A program made the translations under genes and the position numbers. Below are positions 1 through 4,824 of a stretch of DNA of 6,439 bases, piece after piece. The stretch comes from JAIVJN01 sp036732565 (GTDB lineage: Bacteria > Acidobacteriota > Vicinamibacteria > Vicinamibacterales > UBA2999). Under the pieces are notes generated by a model. That model was not told where the DNA came from. It saw nothing but the letters and a program-made list of their open reading frames with translations, and did no database searches. The first letter of the stretch is position 1. Each line of letters begins with the position of its first letter. The stretch lies in contig DAINCF010000417.1 of the NCBI GenBank assembly GCA_036732565.1, forward strand, positions 1-6,439. Reading direction: 5' to 3'.

Positions 1-100
1 CTGCCTTCGCGCGGACGCCCGCCTTCGCCCGGACGCTTCGGCGAGGCAGGCCCTTCGCGCGGACGCTTCGGCGAGGCAGGCGCTTCGCGCGAAAGCGAAG
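1..100. repeat. 30-bp tandem repeat, about 3 units, upstream of the small plus-strand gene
   Basis: Two near-identical 30-bp units (21-50 and 51-80) share an exact 20-bp segment at 31-50 and 61-80. A partial unit lies to the left (about 3-17) and a partial one to the right (81-90). Within a unit CTGCCTTCGC can pair with GCGAGGCAG through one bulged base, so each unit is an imperfect hairpin. The right end forms its own hairpin: CTTCGC (83-88) pairs with GCGAAG (95-100). The period is exactly 10 codons and the frame of the downstream gene is open through the whole array, reading a repeated ALRADASARQ. The array runs off the left edge. It could be an intergenic repeat family or the N-terminal coding part of a longer protein. 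Confidence 0.8.
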
Positions 101-103
101 GGG

Positions 104-508
104 ATGACTGAGAAGCCGTTCGAGCCCTCGGCGCTCTTTGCCGCGGTGTGCCAAGCGGTTCCGTCACCGCTGAGATGGAAGGATGCGCCGCCCGATTTCG
201 AGCGTGACTGGGTGAGGCGCGTGGAGCCCACCTGGTGGTCATGGGCGCCAGTCGTCCAGCGCTTCCTGGCGGCGCATGCGTTCGGGTCGTGGCTCGCGTA
301 CCAGGGCCGTGGGCTGAGCGCGATCGTCTCGGGCCTCGACGCCGCTCTGGCCGTGCTCGAAGTCGAGGCGGTGCGTGCGTGTCAGTCGCGCGACACCGCG
401 CTCGACCTCGTCGTGCTGCACGAGGCGATTCGGCACGCCGACCTGCTCCTGCGTCACTATGCGGACCGGCAGGCGCTCGCGGACGCGCTGTCTTCCGGGC
501 CGGCCTGA
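104..508 (+). CDS. Hypothetical protein, small, mostly helical, function unknown
   Basis: The 134-residue product is not one I recognise, and no catalytic motif, signal peptide or membrane segment is evident. The N-terminus is Trp-rich and polar (W25, W36, W44, W45, W47), followed by predicted amphipathic helices at about residues 48-92 and 98-130, including the stretch LDAALAVLEVEAVRAC. It looks soluble and helical, perhaps a small structural or partner protein. The ATG at 104 is the only Met codon in the ORF, but GAAGGGG abuts it with no spacer, which is poor for a Shine-Dalgarno. The frame stays open upstream to the window edge through the 30-bp repeat, so the real start could be outside. 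The final GPA codons and the TGA stop are made by a hairpin repeat (497-518). It converges with the amine oxidase gene. Confidence 0.6.
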   Translation: MTEKPFEPSALFAAVCQAVPSPLRWKDAPPDFERDWVRRVEPTWWSWAPVVQRFLAAHAFGSWLAYQGRGLSAIVSGLDAALAVLEVEAVRACQSRDTALDLVVLHEAIRHADLLLRHYADRQALADALSSGPA

Positions 509-522
509 AGGCCGGCCCCTAC
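497..522 (-). repeat. REP-like hairpin unit 1 (GTAG + 9-bp stem + TTCA loop)
   Basis: Read on the minus strand from 522, the unit is GTAG, then GGGCCGGCC, loop TTCA, then GGCCGGCCC: a perfect 9-bp stem directly following GTAG. On the plus strand the loop is TGAA, and its TGA is the stop codon of the small gene ending at 508. No T-tract follows on either side, so a classical Rho-independent terminator is unlikely, although the hairpin may block 3' exonucleases. A GTAG at the foot of a short hairpin is the known signature of REP elements recognised by REP-associated tyrosine transposases; membership here is inferred. Confidence 0.75.
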
Positions 523-532
523 GAATGCGACT

Positions 533-558
533 GTAGCGGCCGCCCTTTAGGGCGGCCG
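533..558 (+). repeat. REP-like hairpin unit 2 (GTAG + 9-bp stem + TTTA loop)
   Basis: GTAG (533-536) is followed by CGGCCGCCC, loop TTTA and GGGCGGCCG. This is a perfect 9-bp stem, extendable to 10 bp by the T-A pair. It has the same geometry as the unit at 497-522 but a different stem sequence. The two are divergently oriented, with their GTAG ends facing across a 10-bp spacer, like the paired REPs of a BIME. It ends 2 bp from the stop codon of the amine oxidase (TGA, 563-561). Together the pair fills the 52-bp gap between the convergent genes and could limit read-through or protect both mRNA ends. Confidence 0.75.
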
Positions 559-560
559 AC

Positions 561-2141
561 TCACCGCACGGCGGTAAGCGCCTGCTGCGTTGCGGCAATG
601 GCCGCGACCGTGCGATGCGCCGAGAGCACCGCGCCCTCCTGCCACGCACCCACTTGGCTCAGATGATCGCCGGCGAAGTGGATGCGATCGTCGGGCTCCT
701 GCAGCACCCGATAGCTGCTGTCGTAGTAGAGCTGACCGCCAGCCCCCAGCCCGCGATTGACCCAGGATCCCAAGCTGTGCGGCACGCGGCCCCAGGACAC
801 GTAGACGGGGTTCGTCAGCTCCTTGCCGTACCCAGGATGCAGCTTCTCGACCGCCTCGCGCGACATCGCGATCTTGGCTTCCGTGGTCGGCAGGTTGCCG
901 ATGTTCGACGCGTGCTCTGTCGAATACCCGCTGACTAGGACGCCGCGCTCGGCGTGAATGCGATCGCTTGGATACCACACCAGGTTGATCGGACCTTTGA
1001 GGAACGAGATGCCGCCGTAGATGTTGTCGTCCTGTTCCCAGAATCGCCGCGACTCCCACGCGATCTTGTACGCCGAGGCGTAGCTGACGTCGTTCACGGC
1101 TTGCTTGACGGCGGGTGAAAAATCGGTCGCGACTCCAGCCAGCACTTTCAGCGGCAGCGCGCAGACGCAGTAATCCGCGGTCACCGCCTTCTCGTCGCTG
1201 CCCTCACGATAGACGACGCGGACGCCGCTGGTCGTCTTCCTGATCTCGGTGATCGTGGCGTTGAAGCGGATCACGTCTTTCAGCTTTGCCGCGAACGCGT
1301 AGGGGATGCGATCCATGCCGCCGACCGGCTGAAACATCGTCGCCTGCATGTCGAGCGACTCCTCGAACAGGATGTTGTTCCAGAAGTCGCCGTCGAGGAG
1401 ATCCCCCAGTGCCAGCGGGTCGCGCTTGATCGCCGGCTGGAACGCGGCGCCGGGATGCTGCTTGAATCCGCTCCTCACCGTGCCGGTGAACGTGAAGTCC
1501 GACGACAGGTCGCCGTACTGGCGCAGGAACGCCAGCAGGCGCTCGCGATCGTCGGCCGTCACTTCCTGATCGAGGGCGCGGCGATTCAGCGCCTTCGCCA
1601 GCAGCTCGGACACGTACCCGCGCGTGTCGTTGATGACTTGGCGTTGCTCGACCGGTTTGCCGCCGAACGCGGCGTCGTTCTGCAGGCGACTGCTGCGCGA
1701 CGTGTTGACCTCCACCTCGAGCGGCACGTCGAGCTCGCGGCAGTAGCCGAGGATGGCGTAGTGAATCGAGGGAATGCGCGCGGGTCCCGGATTCACATAG
1801 CAGCCCTCGCTGAATCCGCACGTTTGCACGGTGCCATCCGTGAACTCGATTTTCGTGCCGCCTCGAATCGTCCAGCTGCGCCCGCCTGGCCGCGTGCGCG
1901 CTTCGAGGACCGTGCATCGGTACCCGGCCTTGCCCAGCTCGTACGCCGAGACGAGGCCGGCGATACCGGCGCCGAGGATCACCACCGAGCGGCCCGCGCC
2001 CGAGCCGGGCGCGAGCTTGGGCAGCGGAGACGCGAGCGCTCGATCGGGGAGGAGACCGAGCGCCTGCATCGTCAAATAGGCCGCGCTGCCGCCGCCGGCC
2101 TGCGCCACACGAGTGATGAACGTCCGCCGAGAGCTGCTCAT
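561..2141 (-). CDS. Tat-exported flavin monoamine oxidase / L-amino-acid oxidase family protein
   Basis: FAD-dependent amine oxidase (Amino_oxidase family), expected to deaminate an amine or L-amino acid oxidatively, giving an imine, ammonia and H2O2 outside the cytoplasm. I chose the start at 2141 because GGAG (2151-2148) sits 6 nt upstream; the in-frame ATG at 2153 has no Shine-Dalgarno and would only add MESV. From 2141 the product is 526 residues, normal for the family. The N-terminus carries a twin-arginine signal (SRRTFI at 4-9, likely cleavage after ALA37). The dinucleotide-binding fold follows: GAGIAG at 57-62, the ribose-binding E80, and PGGR at 85-88. The C-terminal FAD motif is FAGDHLS (489-495) then GAWQEGA (498-504). 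The Cys that binds FAD covalently in mitochondrial MAO is not seen near the FAGD motif, so FAD is probably non-covalent. Substrate cannot be told from the sequence. Confidence 0.9.
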   Translation of the reverse strand: MSSSRRTFITRVAQAGGGSAAYLTMQALGLLPDRALASPLPKLAPGSGAGRSVVILGAGIAGLVSAYELGKAGYRCTVLEARTRPGGRSWTIRGGTKIEFTDGTVQTCGFSEGCYVNPGPARIPSIHYAILGYCRELDVPLEVEVNTSRSSRLQNDAAFGGKPVEQRQVINDTRGYVSELLAKALNRRALDQEVTADDRERLLAFLRQYGDLSSDFTFTGTVRSGFKQHPGAAFQPAIKRDPLALGDLLDGDFWNNILFEESLDMQATMFQPVGGMDRIPYAFAAKLKDVIRFNATITEIRKTTSGVRVVYREGSDEKAVTADYCVCALPLKVLAGVATDFSPAVKQAVNDVSYASAYKIAWESRRFWEQDDNIYGGISFLKGPINLVWYPSDRIHAERGVLVSGYSTEHASNIGNLPTTEAKIAMSREAVEKLHPGYGKELTNPVYVSWGRVPHSLGSWVNRGLGAGGQLYYDSSYRVLQEPDDRIHFAGDHLSQVGAWQEGAVLSAHRTVAAIAATQQALTAVR

Positions 2142-2147
2142 TACAGA

Positions 2148-2151
2148 CTCC
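2148..2151 (-). promoter_or_regulatory. Shine-Dalgarno deciding the amine oxidase start
   Basis: On the minus strand GGAG is followed by 6 nt (TCTGTA) and then the ATG at 2141. The GGAG lies inside the codons of the alternative upstream start (2153), which itself lacks any purine-rich site. This favours the shorter protein, beginning MSSSRRTF, with a well-placed twin-arginine motif. Confidence 0.7.
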
Positions 2152-2171
2152 ATGGTCCACGGCGCGATAGG

Positions 2172-2199
2172 CGCGTGCCGACGCGTGCCACTGCACGCG
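2172..2199. promoter_or_regulatory. Dyad with duplicated left arm in the amine oxidase leader
   Basis: CGCGTGC at 2182-2188 pairs perfectly with GCACGCG at 2193-2199 around a 4-nt loop. A second copy of CGCGTGC at 2172-2178 could compete for the same partner. The element lies 31-58 nt upstream of the ATG at 2141, in the untranslated gap. It could be an operator or an alternative-pairing leader hairpin. A TTGACT box abuts it (2205-2200, minus), but no -10 is found at a usable distance. The role is speculative. Confidence 0.35.
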
Positions 2200-2233
2200 A
2201 GTCAAAAAGCTGCGTTGAAGGGAGAAGGGCGAA

Positions 2234-2356
2234 CTACTGCTGCGACTGCTGTCGCTGAAGGCGCTGGCGGGACTGCTGCTGCTGGCGGAGACCGACCATC
2301 GAAACCGAAGCCCAACACGACGATGCCGGCGAGATGACAGGGTGTGGAGTGCGCAT
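2234..2356 (-). CDS. Possible small Gln-rich protein, 40 residues
   Basis: A short open frame with unusually complete expression signals. There is a -35/-10 pair at 2421-2393, then AGAGGA (2366-2361) containing GAGG 5 nt before the ATG at 2356. The product begins MRTPHPVISP and ends in a Gln/Arg-rich tail (GLRQQQQSRQRLQRQQSQQ) with 11 Gln in the last 17 residues, giving a basic, probably helical end. I do not recognise a family. The Gln run comes from CAG-type triplet repetition, so it may be a chance product of a simple repeat. It lies 92 bp upstream of the amine oxidase and might instead act as a translated leader. No signal peptide is convincing. Treat as a candidate. Confidence 0.3.
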   Translation of the reverse strand: MRTPHPVISPASSCWASVSMVGLRQQQQSRQRLQRQQSQQ

Positions 2357-2392
2357 CAGATCCTCTGTGCGGCGCCGCCAAGCGCCTGCGCA

Positions 2393-2421
2393 ACTATACG
2401 GCAGGCGGGCAAGAAAAACAA
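2393..2421 (-). promoter_or_regulatory. Candidate sigma-70 promoter for the small ORF and the amine oxidase
   Basis: On the minus strand TTGTTT (2421-2416, three of six matches to TTGACA) is followed by a 17-nt spacer and TATAGT (2398-2393, five of six matches to TATAAT). Transcription would begin near 2386, about 20 nt before the Shine-Dalgarno at 2365-2362. The spacer is ideal and the A/T content stands out from the GC-rich surroundings. This suggests the amine oxidase is transcribed separately from xthA. Confidence 0.5.
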
Positions 2422-2443
2422 AGCCGGCCTGGAATGCCGCCCC
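2414..2443 (-). terminator. Weak terminator / decayed REP-like unit after xthA
   Basis: Beginning 17 nt after the xthA stop, the minus strand reads GGGGCGGC, ATTCC, AGGCCGGC and then TTTGTTTTTC. The CGGC/GCCG pairing (2439-2436 with 2428-2425) gives only a 4-bp core stem, and the following T-rich tract (to 2414) is that of a weak intrinsic terminator. The G/C part aligns with the stem and loop of the REP-like unit at 497-522 with one substitution and two single-base indels, and without the GTAG. The same T-tract contains the -35 of the next promoter. Confidence 0.35.
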
Positions 2444-2459
2444 ATTTATGAGATGGGTT

Positions 2460-3221
2460 CTAGACCGCGAACTCGGCGACCAGCGGTGCGTGATCGCTGG
2501 TGCCGAACTCTCGACGGACGTCGACCTGTCGCACGCGCGCGGCCAGGCGTGATGTGGCCGCGACGTAGTCGATGCGCCAGCCGATGTTGCGCTGGCGCAG
2601 ATTGCGCCACGGCGCCCACCAGGTGAACAGGTTCTCGTTGGTCGGGTCCAGCGCCCGCCCGGTGTCCACCAGATCGTGCGACAGAAAGCGCTCGAGGACC
2701 TCTCGCTCGTCCGGTCGGGCGCCAACCTGGTTCGGCTTGCGCTCTCTGGGATGGATGTCCAGGTCCGCGCGCGCGACGTTCAGATCGCCGCACACGATCG
2801 CGGCGCGCCCGGCGATGGCAAGCGTGGCGCTCCACGTTTCCAGCGCTTCCAGAAACCTCAATTTCGCGTCGTAGTCCTTGCCGCCGTTCGGGACGTAGAT
2901 GGACGCGACCGTGAGCTCCCCCAACGGTGTATGGATGTCGGCGGCGACGACCCGCTGCTCGAAGTCGAAGGTCGGCAGCACGAAGTCCGGCGGATCGGGG
3001 CGCAACGATTTCGCGATCAGCAACCCGACGCCGGAGTAGCCCTTCTCGCCGTGCCACCGCGCCCAATAGCCCTCGACGTCGCGCAAGTGGAACGGGAGCT
3101 GATCGATCGAGGCCTTGATCTCCTGCAGGCACATCACGTCCGGGCGCTCACGCTCGATGAGGTCCAACACCTCTCCGGTGCGAGCCCGGAGGCCATTGAC
3201 GTTCCATGTGATGATCTTCAT
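2460..3221 (-). CDS. xthA: Exodeoxyribonuclease III (AP endonuclease family 1)
   Basis: Mg-dependent DNA repair enzyme of the exonuclease-endonuclease-phosphatase fold. It cleaves 5' of abasic sites and degrades 3' ends in base-excision repair in the cytoplasm. The 253-residue product is close to the normal length of about 260. Motifs are in the expected order: ITWNVNGLRAR at 4-14 (N7), the metal ligand E34 in LQEIK, catalytic Y109 in SIYVPNG, GDLNVA at 145-150 (D146, N148), WRIDYV, and the terminal SDHAP with D243/H244. The set is complete, so it should be active. I start at ATG 3221 because MKIITWN is the canonical N-terminus; the frame runs 20 codons further to 3281, but that extension crosses the repeat at 3260-3309 and is not family-like. 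No strong Shine-Dalgarno is seen. It lies 84 bp after the aminopeptidase gene on the same strand. Confidence 0.95.
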   Translation of the reverse strand: MKIITWNVNGLRARTGEVLDLIERERPDVMCLQEIKASIDQLPFHLRDVEGYWARWHGEKGYSGVGLLIAKSLRPDPPDFVLPTFDFEQRVVAADIHTPLGELTVASIYVPNGGKDYDAKLRFLEALETWSATLAIAGRAAIVCGDLNVARADLDIHPRERKPNQVGARPDEREVLERFLSHDLVDTGRALDPTNENLFTWWAPWRNLRQRNIGWRIDYVAATSRLAARVRQVDVRREFGTSDHAPLVAEFAV

Positions 3222-3245
3222 CGCGCGGTGTCGATCCACGTGTGG

Positions 3246-3309
3246 AGCGGCGAACCAATGTAGGGGCGGTTCGCGAACCAAAGTAGGGCGGTTCGCGAAC
3301 CGCCCCTAC
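3246..3309. repeat. Compound REP-like element (GTAG units, tandem plus inverted) between pepP and xthA
   Basis: GTAG occurs at 3260 and again at 3283 on the plus strand and at 3309 on the minus strand. The two plus-strand copies are a 23-bp tandem repeat, preceded by a partial unit (3250-3259 resembles 3273-3282). Arms 3260-3279 and 3290-3309 are a perfect 20-bp inverted repeat with a 10-nt centre. The right unit (3286-3305) is also a perfect 20-bp palindrome around TTCGCGAA. The minus-strand GTAG supplies the TAG stop of the aminopeptidase gene. Only two competing folds are possible: one long hairpin or two short ones. It would lie in the 3' end of the pepP transcript and the leader of xthA. 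Confidence 0.8.
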
Positions 3310-4787
3310 TGCTGGTTGCTCGTCTGTCCCGAACGCATCATCCGCTCGACGTCCTCGATCGTGCGCGGCACCTTGCGCGACAGGCTCTGCAAGCCGTTCT
3401 CCGTCAGCAAGAACGAATCCTCGATGCGAGCACCGATGTGCTGGTACTTCTCGACCACCGGCCGGACCTTCTCGATGAACGCCTTGTTCTCCGGTGTGTC
3501 AGGCAGATTCGTCAGGGCGTCGGGTCGAATGTAGATCCCAGGTTCGATCACGAACGTCATGCCCGGCTCGAGCGGCCGCTGGTAGTCGCCGACGTCGTGC
3601 ACGTCCATGCCGATCCAGTGACAGATCCCGTGCGTATACCACGTGCGGAACTGGTCGCCGCTGGTGTCGGTGATGAGCCCGAGCTTCAACAGCCCGGCCT
3701 TCACGACCGCTTCGGAGGCCTTCTCGATGTCCGCGGTCTTGTTGCCCGGCTTCGCCACGGCCATGGCCGCCTCCTGCGCTTCGAGGACGATGCGGTAGAT
3801 GTCCTTTTGGAGCGGCGTGAAGGTGCCGTTGATGGGATACGTGCGCGTGATGTCGACGGTGTAGCCCTGATAGTTGCCCGCGGCATCGACCAGCAGGAGA
3901 TCGCCGTCGCGCATCTGGCGGTTCGACGCGTTGTAGTGCAGCACCGTGGCGTTCGGCCCGCTGCCCACGATCGAGGGATAGCCCCAGCTCATCGCGCCGT
4001 TGTTGAGATACGCGTGCTCGATCGCCGCTTCGACGTGATACTCGAACCGTCCGGGCCGCGCCGCGCGCATGCCCGCGAGGTGCGCCTCGCTCGAGATCTC
4101 GCCGCTGCGCTCCATGATGGTCCGCTCGTAGGTCGTCTTGATGTGCCGCAGGCCGGAAACGACCGGCCACGCGTCGACGAAGCTCACGTTGAGGAAGCGG
4201 TCGCGGGCCTTCGCGGCGAACTCGTAGGCCGCGTTCAGCGGCTCCGACGGCCGAGGCTTGGGCCCGAACGGCAGCGCCAGCGCGGCCTTGTTGGCCCTCA
4301 CGGCGTCGAAGAACGGATCGAAGTCGTTCGTGACCTCGTTGCGTCGCGCGCCGTATGGCTGCTGATTGAAGAGCGCGGTGACGAACGCCTCGAACTCACT
4401 CACGTGATAGATGGTCTCGATGCCGGTCGCGGCGCGGGCTTCGTCCTTGGTCAGGAGGTGACCGTTCCAGTGCTCCCGCCGTGGGTTCGGCTCGTGGATG
4501 AAGAGGAACGCTTGCTTCGCGCTGCCCGGCACCAGCACGAGGATGGTGCCGTCCTGGGTCACGCCCGTGAGGTACTGCAGATGGCTGTCCTGGCGATACT
4601 CGTAGTCGACGTCGAGCGAGTACACCCGAGACGGCGCACTCCAGAAGATCGCCATCGTCTGCGGGCCGAGCTTCTCCATCAGACGGGAGCGTCGAGCCGC
4701 CAGATCGTCCTGCAACGGCCCCGCGATCGCCGTCGAGACGCTAGCGGCCACGAGCAGGCCGGCGACGAGAAGTCGAGTCGGACGCAT
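3306..4787 (-). CDS. pepP: Secreted Xaa-Pro aminopeptidase (aminopeptidase P, M24B)
   Basis: Dinuclear-metal (usually Mn) peptidase removing the N-terminal residue before proline. The 493-residue product has an N-terminal signal peptide (MRPTRLLVAG..., likely cleavage after AIA22), so unlike the cytoplasmic E. coli enzyme it should act in the periplasm. The aminopeptidase P N-terminal domain spans roughly residues 28-170 and the pita-bread catalytic domain about 215-470. All metal ligands are visible: D301 and D312 in VDAAGNYQGYTVDITR, H390 in GICHWIG, E415 in FVIEPGIYI and E456 in ARIEDS. The supporting histidines H284 (VLHY) and H397 (DVHDVG) are also present. The start is well supported by GGAGG 5 nt upstream (4797-4793). 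The gene begins 37 bp after the propeller gene and could be cotranscribed with it. The Gln-rich tail (SNQQ) ends in a TAG supplied by a repeat. Confidence 0.93.
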   Translation of the reverse strand: MRPTRLLVAGLLVAASVSTAIAGPLQDDLAARRSRLMEKLGPQTMAIFWSAPSRVYSLDVDYEYRQDSHLQYLTGVTQDGTILVLVPGSAKQAFLFIHEPNPRREHWNGHLLTKDEARAATGIETIYHVSEFEAFVTALFNQQPYGARRNEVTNDFDPFFDAVRANKAALALPFGPKPRPSEPLNAAYEFAAKARDRFLNVSFVDAWPVVSGLRHIKTTYERTIMERSGEISSEAHLAGMRAARPGRFEYHVEAAIEHAYLNNGAMSWGYPSIVGSGPNATVLHYNASNRQMRDGDLLLVDAAGNYQGYTVDITRTYPINGTFTPLQKDIYRIVLEAQEAAMAVAKPGNKTADIEKASEAVVKAGLLKLGLITDTSGDQFRTWYTHGICHWIGMDVHDVGDYQRPLEPGMTFVIEPGIYIRPDALTNLPDTPENKAFIEKVRPVVEKYQHIGARIEDSFLLTENGLQSLSRKVPRTIEDVERMMRSGQTSNQQ

Positions 4788-4792
4788 GAGAA

Positions 4793-4797
4793 CCTCC
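4793..4797 (-). promoter_or_regulatory. Strong Shine-Dalgarno of the aminopeptidase gene
   Basis: GGAGG is followed by 5 nt (TTCTC) and then the ATG at 4787, the best ribosome site in the window. It fixes the start at the first residue of a clear signal peptide. A TACAAT box at 4809-4804 (minus) is a possible -10, but the predicted transcript start would fall on the Shine-Dalgarno and no good -35 is present, so I do not call a promoter. Confidence 0.75.
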
Positions 4798-4824
4798 GAG
4801 CTGATTGTAAGGGCTACCGTCGTG

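Noticed and set aside
1..100. CRISPR array
   Set aside because: The repeats abut one another without unique spacers.
497..558. Bidirectional Rho-independent terminator between the convergent genes
   Set aside because: The hairpins are strong but neither is followed by a T-tract in either direction; the GTAG foot fits a REP-type element better. A terminating effect is still possible.
2200..2205. TTGACT as a -35 box directly before the oxidase
   Set aside because: The only A/T-rich -10-like sequence (TATCGC, 2169-2164) is 30 nt away, too far for a promoter.
1455..2258. 267-codon plus-strand frame opposite the amine oxidase
   Set aside because: It is an Arg/Ala-rich shadow of a clear FAD oxidase, without motifs or a ribosome site.
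2202..2393. Alternative minus-strand frame with a hydrophobic stretch (LAGIVVLGFGF) followed by Ala/Pro
   Set aside because: No ribosome site at its start, and it overlaps the better-supported 40-codon frame. A frameshifted membrane peptide cannot be excluded but is not supported.
3222..3281. 20-codon N-terminal extension of exodeoxyribonuclease III
   Set aside because: The canonical N-terminus MKIITWN starts at 3221, and the extension is encoded partly by the repeat and is not family-like.
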